Source of the DNA: Fragilaria radians | Lineage: Eukaryota; Bacillariophyta; Fragilariophyceae; Fragilariales; Fragilariaceae | Reading direction: 5' to 3' | Assembly: GCA_900642245.1 (NCBI GenBank) | Contig: CAAAJI010000552.1 | Span: 32,635 to 43,539 of the forward strand | DNA: 10,905 bases | Part shown: piece by piece, positions 1-9,354 of the stretch | How the letters are laid out: each line of letters starts with the position of its first letter | Numbering within the stretch: position 1 is the first letter of the stretch | Position numbers and translations under genes: made by a program | Notes under the pieces: generated by a model | Told to the model about the DNA's origin: nothing | Databases searched by the model: none | Seen by the model: only the letters and a program-made list of their open reading frames with translations

Positions 1-2254
1 ATTTGTTGGTGGCACTGTAGGAACAACCTTTGATAGAAGTGAAGTTCAGAGGAAAGTAAAGGAGGAATATCTTATTCTGTTTTCATTGACATACCTGAAA
101 TGTTGCTGTTGCATTAGTGCATACTCTGTTTTTGCCAGAGTCATCAAAGCAGATATTTAAGCAAATTACTTTTGGAATGCTGCTTGAGAAAAGATAGACC
201 ACTTGCGCTGTACTGTTGAAAAATTTCCTTTCTATGAGATTTCCAGCACAGTCTTGCACTTCAAAGAATTTTTCATTAGGAGAGATACAGTTTATTTGCA
301 TTCCACTTAGTTTAATGGCAAGTTGAGCACCCTGGCCAACAGATACAGTTTGGTTAGCAGGAGTGGCTTCAAGATTAAGTACATTGATAGTTTTACATGT
401 TGACCTAAAATCGGCAACACCTGAAGTGGTTGATATGGCTGTCACACACAGTGTATGTGTTCCCACACCCACGGAAGCAGCCCCACTGTAGGCAACAGCA
501 TTAGATGAGATTTTTTCTAGTGCTTCATATGGCACTGTTCTGTTGTAGTAAGTAACAACATTTTGCTTTGATCCATTTAAGGATATTGATACACCTTTCC
601 ATTCAGTTTTTTCTATTGACTCAAGAATGAATGGTAGTTTTGAGACATCCGGAACTTTAGTGCATGTACCCCCAGAGGCAGTTGCAATTTCTTCCAGTGT
701 GTCAGGATCAGCCCCAGCTACTAAATTAGGATTATCAATTGCTTGACAATCTGCTAATGACGTTACTGCGTATGTCTGGAATACAGTATTGGAGCCACAA
801 TTATTCTTGATTGTATTTAGAGCTGAAGTTCCCATATTTGGAGCACCATCAGACACAAAAACAACAAGAGTATACTGATTTTCTTGATTGGAAATATCCC
901 GTGCCATTTCACAAGCAAGCTCAACTGCATCTTGATAGTTTGTAGCATCCCTAGGAGAGAGGTCACGAGCCTTGTCCATGATAGAAGAATCTCGACGATC
1001 AGCACTAGTTCTGTTCCATGGCGGTATGAGAGTCTGCTGAACTCTAGCTATACTATTGAAATCAATAAGACCAACTAAATCAACGTTCCCACCCAGAATT
1101 GCAGCAATTTTTAACAGTCATATTTTCTTTTGTAGCATAGATTTCACACTGATCTGGGATGCTGAAAGTAATATCAAAGATATCAGAGGGGAGATTTGGA
1201 TTTTCTAAGTGAGTCAAAGGAGGAGGCTTCCAAGAAACATCAGGAGAGTAGCAGTAGCCATATGAGATATCTTTTTTGCCTGAGCAACCAGATATCTGGT
1301 TGATGCCTTCTCCTGCATCTTTGTAGCACTTCAGTGGAGGAGCACACTGCGTATCACTTGTGCAGCCTGAATTTCCATTTCTAGGCCCTGTACAAACTGG
1401 GCAACCTCCGATAGGACATTCTGGAATAAGAATCAAATCTCCTCGAAGGGGAACATTGGGATTGAAAGTTGGAGAAGGTCCTGTAGATGTCACACTTGCG
1501 GGGGAAGGTAAATAGTCAGAGGGGATCACGCAGTATCCTTTAATGCTATCTTCTTTACCATTCCAATTGCATCTAGTTTTTCCTGATTTCCATGAACCAT
1601 TGAAATACGAACAAACAAGATCCCCTTGGCATTGGTCATCCTTTCCAATCTCACAGGAGCCTAATCATGAAATGTTTAGGTGGATTAAAATATTTTTCTT
1701 GACTTTTGAATTTCAATTTTTCAACTTACCACCACACTCAGTACAAGGATTCATTGCACTACAGCCATTTGATAAGGTAATCAAAGGATTATCAAGAGGA
1801 GGTGGAGGAGGGTAGTATTCTCCCAAGGCCGGCGGAAGGTAGCAAAAGTTTCCTGTCTTACCGCCACTAGGAAGAATGCACCCTTCAACGGGAACTAAGG
1901 CACCTTCACGAATTTTACAGAGCAAGGCACCATAACAGTCATTATCATCATAACAAAGACCCTTACACTGCCCACAGCAGTCTTCATACCTGCACCCTAT
2001 TTCACCAGGTCCAACAACAAAGTAAGTCGGACTGATACCAGGCTAAGAACGATGAAAGTGAGGCGTAAGCCCAAAAGCAATATGTTATTACCATGATGAC
2101 TTACAGGCGGGGTGCCTCCAGAAAGCGGTGGCGATGGAGCAAGAAATCGTGGTAACTGCATTTCTGTGCCTATGATAAAACCAGAAGCGCTGGTAGACGC
2201 GGCAATACCGGCATACAAAGCAGCCGACATGGCAAGAAAGAGTAACTCAGGCAT
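1..2254 (-). CDS. Secreted Cys-rich vWA-domain glycoprotein, multi-exon, 3' end outside window
   Basis: Seen: exons at 2105-2254, 1730-2042 and 95-1660, with codon phase kept at both internal junctions, give about 676 residues before a further intron and the window edge. The first ATG after an upstream in-frame stop is at 2254. Residues 1-22 look like a signal peptide (MPELLFLAMSAALYAG, then small residues). Three Cys-rich modules follow (about residues 65-120, 150-198 and 238-292), each ending near a G-x-C-Y/V-x-P motif and separated by Pro-rich linkers. A vWA domain follows (about 317-510) with the T loop (RDATNYQD, T394) and the VSDG loop (D425). The last 160 residues are beta-rich, with an LEATPANQTVSVG segment. 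At least eight N-x-S/T sites fit secretion and glycosylation. Known: vWA domains mediate extracellular binding or adhesion. Inference: a cell-surface or matrix binding protein; ligand unknown. Odd: a one-base frameshift at 1108-1112 and no DxSxS metal motif. It could be a recent pseudogene, but the remaining frame is well preserved. Confidence 0.8.
28..94 (-). other. Probable intron 3 of the vWA gene (3' end ambiguous)
   Basis: A CAG/GTATGT donor sits at 95/94, phase 0, just before an in-frame stop at 83-85. Two acceptors keep an open frame. TCAAAG at 28 continues with a Pro/Thr-rich stretch (VVPTVPPTN), like the linkers elsewhere in this protein. TCCTACAG at 15 is closer to the acceptor consensus and continues with CHQQ. 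If there is no intron, the protein would simply end with VCQ at 83. Confidence 0.55.
1108..1112 (-). other. One-base frameshift in a homopolymer inside the vWA gene
   Basis: On the coding strand a run of five A follows ATG ACT GTT. With five A the frame goes to a stop 12 codons on, through CCNSGWER. With four A it runs into KIAAILGG and NVDLVGLIDFNS, a typical vWA helix 1 and strand 2. No intron signals explain the change. It is either a real one-base insertion or a sequence error. Confidence 0.75.
1661..1729 (-). other. Intron 2 of the vWA gene
   Basis: The 69 bp intron has a GTAAGT donor and a CATGATTAG acceptor. It is phase 1: a split Gly codon (G/GC) is restored by splicing, giving ECGGSCEIGKDDQC. 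It lies between Cys modules 1 and 2. Unspliced reading stops a few codons after the donor. Confidence 0.8.
2043..2104 (-). other. Intron 1 of the vWA gene
   Basis: The 62 bp intron has a consensus GTAAGT donor after the Pro codon of the sequence GGTPP, and a TTCTTAG acceptor. It is phase 0. Removing it joins the signal-peptide exon to PGISPTYF and the first Cys module in frame, while read-through hits a stop. Confidence 0.8.
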
Positions 2255-3009
2255 CGAACGTGTTGGAAAAGAGATCACAATCTAAATTATGCCATTAGAT
2301 GTATCGAAGGAGCGTCAGTAAACTATTCGGGTATCAGGTAATGACTTCAATCAGGTCTTTTCAATCCCGAATTTATTCCTAACTAAGGGACACAGAAGCC
2401 TTAGGAAATATGCCTGCCTGAATTCCGTTTTCAGCACTTACTACGAGAACAACGTAAGACATTAAGGTAAGCGGTTAATCACGTTCACTTAAGGTTACCT
2501 CAAATATTTTCAAAAAGTCATCCAAACTGGCTTCCAAAAATATTATAAGTATATAAGCAATATTCATAAGCTTTCGGGTTTCTCACTTAGAGTGCCTTTA
2601 ATCGTAAAAAAAGTACCTGTGTAAATGAGATCATTTGTTTCGGTAAATTAACCACTCTTCTTAGGGCTTAGGCCTTTTGTTAGAAATTCTCTCATTGCCC
2701 TCCGGTTCTGAAGGGAAAACTTAATAGATTTCTTAAGGTCAATACTTTTCTAGGCTGGCCGATACTCAAAGAGATCAAAGAAGTCAATTGGAGACACATA
2801 CGATCGGAAATCAATCTTAGACGAGAGGAATTTTTTATGAATTGCTTCTATCTAGCTAAACTATACCAATGTCGAAAATTAACAAGATACTTATCAATTA
2901 TGCTTTGAGTTACATTGTATCAATACAATTTAGGAGTGAAATGCCAGTACAGTGAGGAGTAGGCATCAGAGCTACCTAGCTACATCAAAATATTATAATT
3001 GAGTTAAAC
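2255..3009. other. Intergenic region upstream of the vWA gene, no gene seen
   Basis: I see no coding stretch or recognisable repeat on either strand. The part next to 2254 must hold the vWA gene's 5' UTR and promoter. An AT-rich stretch at about 2535-2570 reads TATATAC and TATAAT on the minus strand, but it is some 290 bp from the start codon and I do not call it a TATA box. Part may be decayed upstream Copia sequence, since the reverse transcriptase remnant begins at its right edge. Confidence 0.5.
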
Positions 3010-4815
3010 TTGAACACCAGTAATATTGTTGGCAAGGAACTGAAACCCCTAAATAGGATATCTTTTTGTCATCTTGTACAGCACTGCAAAGCAAAAGCAT
3101 CTGTGGATATTGCTAGATTACAGAAGGTTTCAACACGTCCAACAAGCGTCAATTACCAGTTTGGAGTTAAAATTTCCAAAGAAAAAAAGAATGATATCAG
3201 TTAGGAAAGAGTACGGTAGTAATCTTTGGTAACAGTCTATTAGGACAGAGCTTAAGCAACTTACAGATGATAAGACATTATAGCTTGATACAAAGGAGAG
3301 CATTCCTGGGGGATATCAGAGGAGACAATATCACATAGTATTTGATGTCAAATATGGCCTAAAACATAAAGCAAGATTGGTGGCAGGAGGCAATGGGAAA
3401 GTTAATGAAAAGGAAGACATTTATTCTGATGTTGTACAAATGGATACCGAAAGAATTCGAGTTTTAGGAGAAATATATTGGGATTGCCTGCTTAAATGGC
3501 AAGATCAAGGAAAAGGTTTAAGCCACTGCTGGTCCAGTATTTGGTACAACATTATGTGGGAAAAACCAAATAAGACATTATATGGATTGAAGACTTTTGC
3601 TGCAAGATTTCATGAAAATTTAGCAGAATCATCACTCAGATTAGGATTTAAGAAGACTAAGCATGACCAGGGTCTATGGATGGTAGATAAAACATCACAT
3701 TGTGAATATTTACCTACATTGTGTGGATGCTATCCTTGTTTGGAGCAAGGATCCTATGACAGTAAAGATGTCCCTAGAAAAAATCTGTTTATTGAAGAAT
3801 GTTGGTATTCCTGATTACTATTTACGTGGGAATGTAGAATTCCTCGAATATTTATGGAAGAAACAAGGTTTAGGATTAGCTATTTCTGGCAGAACGTATA
3901 TCCATAATATCATCCCTAAGTTTGAGAGCCTTTTTGGTAAAGAACTGAAATCCATTAGAACACTCATGAGCAGAGGGTATCATGGTGAAGTAGATGACAC
4001 ACTGTTACATACTGATGAAGACTTGGCTAAGTATATGTCAATAATTTTATCTGGATGATTATTTTAGGGAGATTTGACATTTCCAAAACCACATCTACTA
4101 TGAGTAGATTCAACTTATCACGAAGGGAAGGGTATTTGAAGGCTGTAAAGAGAATTCTAGCTTACATCAAGACCTTTCTAAAGATGAGACTCACTATTGA
4201 CACAAGGTATCCAGATCACTCCGTATACCCCTTTGAGGATTACCCTAATTGGAAAGACTTCTATCCAGATGCTGAAGAAGAAATTCCAAATAAAAATTTC
4301 CTATGTCAAAAGTACCAAAAGTCCGGATGACTGTCTATGTGGATGCAGACCATGCACATGCTTTAGTAAGAAGAAGGTCCATTACAAGTATCTTAATGAT
4401 GTTGAATAATACGCCAATCAGATGGGTATCTTAACGTCCGAAGACAGTAGAGACTTCAACTTATTGTTCGGAATTAGTAGCATCAAGAATTGCTACTGCA
4501 CTCTTTCTGGAGGTCATATTTATGTTGAGTTGATTAGGTGTGGCGTTAGTCGGGTACACTTTGATGTTAGGACATAATATGTCAGCGGTTTTAAATACTT
4601 CGGTTCCCTTAAGTGTCTTGAAGAAAAGCATAAAGTAATCACTTATCATTGACTACGAGAAGCTATTGCAGCTAATGTGAGGATGTTTCCATATGTAAGG
4701 AGAGAAGAAAATGTTAGTGACTTCTTGTCAAAAATTGGCTACACCGTGTCTCGCTTTTTGTTAAAGATACTTTTCATCGCCATTTTTCAGTCTTGCTATC
4801 TAAAATTCGCTAAGC
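3010..4815 (+). mobile_element. Degenerate Ty1/Copia pol fragment: reverse transcriptase and RNase H
   Basis: Copia pol motifs occur in the right order across shifting frames: VSTRPTSVNYQFGVK at about 3130; ELKQLTDDKT at 3248; HIVFDVK then ARLVAGG at 3371-3391; TLYGLKT then ARFHENLAES at about 3575; ILVWSKDPM at 3729; GLGLAIS; LGRFDIS then MSRFN at about 4064; and RNase H motifs TVYVDADHAH (about 4327), VETSTYCSELVASRIA (about 4447) and MLGHNMSA (4564), ending in REAIAAN and EENVSDFLSK near 4740. The element is dead. The region expected to hold the first catalytic Asp (after GEIYWDCLL, about 3490) is missing, the YxDD box reads CVDA at 3720-3731, the late RNase H Asp is His at 4573-4575, and there are several frameshifts and stops, for example TAA at about 4431. 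Gag, protease and integrase are absent upstream, and I recognise no LTR. Confidence 0.88.
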
Positions 4816-5059
4816 AAGATCAATGATTGTTAAATCCTTGGTATACTAAGAAGAAGTTAAGATATAGGTTAGAATATCTTTGGCACATCTTGACGGTTCG
4901 GAAAAAAATTTGCAACGGTAGTTATAGCGATTCTTTATCGTTGAGATTGAAAGGAGTAAATTAAATTATATGCTCGCAACTAACACAAAAAGATAATTTA
5001 TAGCCTAATCTTATATTTGAACAAATATCTTTTCACGACCCACCATAACGCATGTCCTA
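4816..5059. other. AT-rich spacer between opposed Copia remnants
   Basis: It lies between the end of the plus-strand RNase H remnant and the truncated end of the minus-strand pre-integrase remnant. There is no coding frame that I can tie to Copia on either strand. It could hold decayed 3' untranslated or LTR sequence of the plus-strand copy, or decayed integrase of the minus-strand copy. Confidence 0.4.
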
Positions 5060-6300
5060 AAAGAGCTTTTATCTTGATTCATTGTTTCACTGGGTGTTTG
5101 ACTTCCTTCCTTCCAATCTTGATTAACATTCTTTGCATTGCATTAGCCACAGTGCAATCTTCACAAACCTAGATATCACCTTGCAATTTCAAACCATGAA
5201 TAGCAAAGAAGCACAATGCCCAAGCATCTCTTGAAACTTGTTAAAATCAAAATTCTTATCCAAGTCCGAATTGCTTTGAACAACATAAGCAACAGATGAT
5301 TCATTTGATACCGTCTTAATACCCCAAGTGGTTCCATTCAAAGGATACTGACTCTGTCAAAGGTAGTAGAAGCATATCCCTTTGTCAAAGAGATAGATGT
5401 TTCTTTGTTGCTTAGATTGAATTCATTCTCTATATCTCTGTTAATGCTCGACAGAATTGAACACACTGTAGAAACATACTAAATATCTAAAGTAGAACAA
5501 TTAAGCTACATGACGCAACGACAAAGACTATAAACTTTCGATGCCATCATGCCATTGCTATTACCAGCTGTGATCTTTTCTTCAATATCCGTCACAATAC
5601 ACATGCCTTCAATCAAGTTGTAGCAATGACCATTTGTTCCACCGTCACAGATACAGATATCATCATTTAGGGTTTCATTCTTTGGAGTAGAAGGAAAAAT
5701 GACATCTTGTGACTCATAGTTTTCGCGGTAACCGTTGCAATTACTACTTCTGGGATGGCTGTTTCGGGCTTTTTTCTTCTTCACAATTTTTCTTGTCATG
5801 GCCAGACTTGTAACAATAGGAACAAAAATTCACACCGCTTGAGTTCCCGTTATTTCCACCATTGTTTATTGCGGGATTCTTGCACTGGAATGACTTGTGC
5901 CGAATTAAGCCACAATGACAACACTTTCCTTTAAATTGCCCATGAAAAGAATTTGTTCCTCTAAACGTTCTCCTTCTCCATCATTCAATCTTTCAAAATG
6001 TAGACTTAATACTCCTCTAACTGCTTCAACAGCTAGGTGCCCTTTAACGTCACCAAGTCTTCTCACCATTGGTGCAAGTTTCTCAAAGTCCAAAGTAAGT
6101 TTATTCAAAAAGCATAGCTCTAGGTGCAACATAAATGTCCTAGAATTCAGTGATCAAAGTCTCTGGATCCTAACCTTTTTTCAACGGGAGTTCTTTCAAC
6201 TACTTCTCCAACGTTAGCAATGAAGGAGGAAGCTTGAGCCTCTCCCAAACACAATATTTGACAAACCTTGAGTTAAGTTCATTAAGATAGTACCTAACAC
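5060..6300 (-). mobile_element. Degenerate Ty1/Copia gag, protease and pre-integrase fragment
   Basis: Reading the minus strand from right to left: gag core at 5905-6132 (LTLDFEKLAPMVRRLGDV, then VEAVRGVLSLHFERLNDGEG), with likely gag traces to about 6300; two CX2CX4HX4C zinc knuckles at 5882-5923 (CCHCGLIRHKSFQC) and 5783-5824 (CSYCYKSGHDKKNC), in a different frame from the gag core; then the protease start with ICICDGGTNGH at about 5630-5655, where the usual DSG active site reads DGG; then KNFDFNKFQEMLGHC at about 5220-5265, matching the GAG-pre-integrase domain; then VCEDC (zinc-finger Cys pair) and KNVNQDWKEGSQ near 5110-5130. Integrase core, reverse transcriptase and RNase H do not follow on this strand. 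Many stops and frameshifts make it a pseudogene. It is in opposite orientation to the Copia piece at 3010-4815. Confidence 0.85.
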
Positions 6301-6647
6301 TATAGGTTGTAAGCAAGACAGTCTAATAATACTCTAATACAGTACTAAGGCTAAGTGATGTGTGTGTTTACCGATACAGGAGATGTCCAAAGTTATTGTT
6401 AGTACATAGAAAATAATAATAGTAGAATAAATATTCTTGTATTTACTCATCTAAAACTAGAATAGGTCACATAGGTAACCATTCTTTCTATATCTTCCAC
6501 AAATTCAGTTAAGGCATAGTCGTATATGAATTTAGCGATGCTTAAAATTGCTTATAAATGAATCATTTAATATCTCTTCAGGACCGTCATATCATTACGG
6601 TAGGAATAACTATTACAGAATCCTAAATAACAAATAGGAATCTATCA

Positions 6648-6681
6648 AGATTCACAATTGATGAATCTAAGTTGTGAATCT
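6648..6681. repeat. Inverted repeat, 10 bp stem
   Basis: AGATTCACAA at 6648-6657 is the exact reverse complement of TTGTGAATCT at 6672-6681, with a 14-base spacer. It could fold as a hairpin. Its role is unknown, and in AT-rich LTR-like DNA it could be chance. Confidence 0.5.
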
Positions 6682-6705
6682 AAGATCACAAAGTCTAAAT
6701 GTTAA

Positions 6706-6721
6706 GTGTTGGATCTAACAC
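6706..6721. repeat. Imperfect palindrome resembling an LTR end
   Basis: GTGTTGGATCTAACAC is self-complementary apart from one pair of positions. Retrotransposon LTRs commonly start TGTTGG/TGTTAG and end in AACA, so this may mark an LTR terminus on either strand: the Copia copy to its left on the minus strand, or the Gypsy copy to its right on the plus strand. I found no second LTR copy in the window, so the assignment stays tentative. Confidence 0.35.
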
Positions 6722-6880
6722 GTAAGCTAAAGAGACTATGTGGTCAAGGAAACACGTAGCAAGTGATTCACTAGAGATCTAGGATAAAAGTAACAATTTA
6801 GATCATAATTTACAATTTGTATAAACTCTTAGCGCAACTTAGAGCACTGTGATCACCTTCAGGTTGTTGCCGATTGTACA

Positions 6881-8080
6881 ATGAGTAAGGTTTCGAAACA
6901 AATCCTTCCAACTATGCGTGAGAACTCCCCCCCCCCATTCTCTTTGTTACCAAGTTGAAGAAGTTGGAGGCGGATGGTACTGATTCTGAGAAGGTGGAGT
7001 CCATCAGGTTTGAGTTTCTTGTTGACCCTTCCAAGCCTGCTACCCAATTTTCCAAGGAGTTCTTCATCTTTAGAGACGGACGCTCAGAGGAGTATGTCAG
7101 GTGGTTGATGGGTTACCGTGATTTGGAGTTGCTTATGCCCTTGAAGGAGCCATCAGATAGGACTAAGATGCTATGTACGTTGTTAAAGGGACCAGCTCTC
7201 TCTCTTTTTGAATATCATCTTTCAAAGAGATGTGGTGATGAGGACATTGAAGTCACAGATCAGGAGTTGTTAGATCTAGTAATTAGAGACCTGGGATTAG
7301 ACTATATTTCTAGGCGCGCCATTAGGGTGCAAAAGTACTAGATGAGAAGATGTCTCTTCATGGGACCTAACACCATGGTCCAACAGTTTGTGGAAAGGCT
7401 TAATGCGCTTAAATGCTACCTACTGTTTTTCTCTGAGGAATGTCCTACTCCTCTCACTCAAGATGAAATCATTGAGATTCTTGATCAGGCCAAACCTCCA
7501 AATTGGCATGAGGCAATGGTTTCAGCCAACATTGATATTTTCGAAATGGATGACAAATTGGCAATTTTGTACTTCATTCGTTTGGAGAATCTAGACAAGA
7601 TTTGCCACGCGAATGGACCAGCTCCAACCGTAGCAGTAGATAACAACACTTCCTTTACCAGAAGTGTAGGTACTAGTAATAGTAGGAAGAAACAGAAGAC
7701 CAAAATGTGGTGTCACTATAGTGACAAAATAATCACAACACGGCCGATTGTAGAGAAATTGCAAAGGCCAAACAGCGCAAAAAGGCCCAACATGGGTTCA
7801 AGGCTGTTCCGGGAAAAAGGCCTTATCCTTTCTTTTTGAGGAGATTAATTCCCTTAAGAAACAGTTAAAGCCTGTTAAGGCTGAGAATCCCAAAAAGAGG
7901 AAGGCTGAGTCCCTCCTCTCAACTGAGATTAACTTAACTAATAGTAGTGATGAAATGGAGGAGTATTTTTTATTCCCCCCTACTATCAGTAAATCTATTA
8001 CAAAACTAGTTGAAAATTCTCATCCAACCACCAAATTAGTGGTGACGACCGATCGAGACTCGTATTGTATCAGATAGAGA
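6881..8080 (+). mobile_element. Gypsy-type gag remnant, interrupted, without pol
   Basis: Gag-like sequence of the kind found in diatom Gypsy elements runs from ATG at 6881 (MSKVSKQILPTMREN) through KLKKLEADGTDSEKVE, EEYVRWLMGYRDLE, LLKGPALSLFEYHLSKR, RRAIRVQKY, FMGPNTMVQQFVERLNAL, QDEIIEILDQAKPPNWHEAM and the nucleocapsid. Breaks: a frame change at the C10 tract 6927-6936; a TAG codon at 7339-7341 in the same frame as the next segment; a one-base loss in an A run near 7726 inside the zinc knuckle, whose second Cys is also Ser (CHYS); and a one-base loss in an A run near 7815. Past those, LFEEINSLKKQL, a Lys-rich tail and STEINLTNSSDE follow, and similarity fades after SHPTTKLVV near 8045. 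No protease, reverse transcriptase or integrase follows, so this is a 5' fragment. Most of the protein is otherwise well preserved, suggesting a younger insertion than the Copia pieces. Confidence 0.85.
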
Positions 8081-8091
8081 CAGATAGAGAC
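8072..8091 (+). repeat. Two tandem copies of a 10-mer
   Basis: AGATAGAGAC occurs twice head to tail, just where recognisable gag sequence ends. It may mark the truncation or recombination point of the Gypsy fragment, but it is short. Confidence 0.6.
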
Positions 8092-8470
8092 AAGGCAACA
8101 TAAGATGGGATGCAAGCCTGATAACAATGAATCTAAAGTACGAGTCAAGATGTGTCCACAAAAATCAAAAAAAGATCTATTCTCTTTTGGTCCAAAGGGA
8201 GGAAGAATAAATTAGAAACAAAGGCAGGATTTGACAGGAAAATCAAGATGGATTCTAATGGATTGTTTATGGCAATCAGAGACCGTGAACAAGATTATCA
8301 GGACCATTTCTATAGCATGTGAATTGGTTTAGATTCCATGAAAGGATTCTTACTATCTTACAGTACGTCATCCAAGTGTAGGGTAAGGGTGGATTCCAAA
8401 TGATACACATTTTTTGCATCTATGAAGCTCAATCACGATTTAGACATAAAATAGACTCTCCCTTATGAGC
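8092..8470. other. Unassigned stretch after the Gypsy gag
   Basis: I see no recognisable gene. Short open pieces exist on the plus strand (for example MDSNGLFMAIRDREQDY at about 8249), but they are broken by stops and match no family I know. It may be decayed retrotransposon sequence. Confidence 0.4.
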
Positions 8471-8944
8471 ATGTATTGGAAATATAACACTGTCTTTTTG
8501 TATTACAAGGAACCAATTCATGCTACTGATCGCCGCATCATAACACTCAATTGCTCAAACGAATGCATAATGATTCCACCTAGGTTATTCATGGGTCTAG
8601 ATCCTATTCTGCTATAAGGAACTTCCTCTGTTGAAACTCTGGCTGCATCTTTTAATTTGCTAGCACTAGTATCAGACTCTAATATCTACGGTAAGGCTGT
8701 GCATGCAATCCAACATCATGTCTTCTTCAAATGTAAGCATCAGATCCAGGTAAGCAAATGTATTGAATCTAGAGTACAGGTGCCTTGAGACTATAGATGT
8801 ACGAAAAGTCAGATTGACAAAGAAAACATATTCTTTCATTGTGAATTATTTTCTACATATATTTTCTTGCTGTTTCTCTTGCTTCCACACAAGCTTAATT
8901 TATCAATGTAACACATTTGGGTGTTCTTTCAGATTCCAATTGAG
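8471..8944 (+). pseudogene. Possible broken spliced gene fragment of unknown function
   Basis: From ATG at 8471 (MYWKYNTVFLYYKEP) a frame runs to a GTAAGC donor at 8750 with only one stop, TAA at 8615-8617. It includes ALVSDSNIYGKAVHAIQHH. A strong acceptor (GTGTTCTTTCAG, ending at 8932) follows, then a 12-base exon-like piece in the same phase (IPIE), then GAG/GTAAAC. The order donor, 183 bp, acceptor, mini-exon, donor looks gene-like. I do not recognise the protein and see no continuation before 9354. It may be a decayed host-gene fragment or chance. Confidence 0.2.
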
Positions 8945-9354
8945 GTAAACAATATTCTCCTAGTTCTTATTTTTTGTTGGGGGTAAGAGAAGGAATAAGA
9001 CATTACAAACATGCAGTGATACTATATGGGAAGAGACAAAGCAGCAAGTCCTATATGGCAGTGACTGAAATGAATCATTGCTTCCCTCAATAATGGATTG
9101 TAAGGAGAAATGAGATGGCATGACAGTAGATATTCCAAATGTTTTGGTCCAGAGTCGTTTTAGAGAAGATTTCTTGGGTTGAAGAGCGTTGGAAAAAAAA
9201 AATACGCACCTGGCTCTACTACGGTAGGTTGTTGTAGCATATTTCCCTTTGCAATGGTCACGGCAAATGCAGTTGTAACGTCTTAGTACAGTACTCGTCA
9301 ACATCCTATACAATAATAATCAAACAACAAATTGTGGGGGTGATATTGCCAACC
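8945..9354 (+). promoter_or_regulatory. Upstream region of the hydrolase gene
   Basis: No coding sequence that I trust lies here. The region includes a run of ten A at about 9193 and must contain the promoter and 5' UTR of the gene starting at 9355. I see no clear TATA box or other motif. The hydrolase frame is open back to a TAG at 9235-9237, but no in-frame ATG occurs before 9355. Confidence 0.4.

Larger units (their letters stand above)
6301..6880. other. Non-coding region between Copia and Gypsy remnants, possible LTR/leader sequence
   Basis: No convincing gene is present. It sits upstream of both the minus-strand Copia gag and the plus-strand Gypsy gag, so it should hold the 5' leader or LTR of one or both. 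It contains a hairpin at 6648-6681 and a palindrome at 6706-6721 with TGTTGG/AACA ends. A short open minus-strand stretch at about 6450-6545 (FIYDYALTEFVEDIERM) may be the decayed start of the Copia gag, but I cannot confirm it. Confidence 0.4.

Noticed and set aside
1543..1815. 90-codon plus-strand frame with a Gly run
   Set aside because: It is antisense to the spliced vWA gene. The Gly run is the reverse of the Pro-rich linker.
2255..2278. Non-ATG start (GTG at 2278) for the vWA gene
   Set aside because: Nuclear eukaryotic genes rarely use GTG. ATG at 2254 gives a clean signal peptide.
5915..6217. 100-codon plus-strand frame
   Set aside because: It is antisense to the Copia gag core, which has a clear protein match on the minus strand.
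8763..8948. 61-codon plus-strand frame
   Set aside because: It falls in a T-rich, intron-like stretch between a donor and an acceptor, and has no recognisable protein content.
8960..9313. 117-codon minus-strand frame upstream of the hydrolase gene
   Set aside because: Its sequence shows no family features, it contains a run of Phe from a poly-A tract, and it overlaps the expected promoter region of the hydrolase gene.
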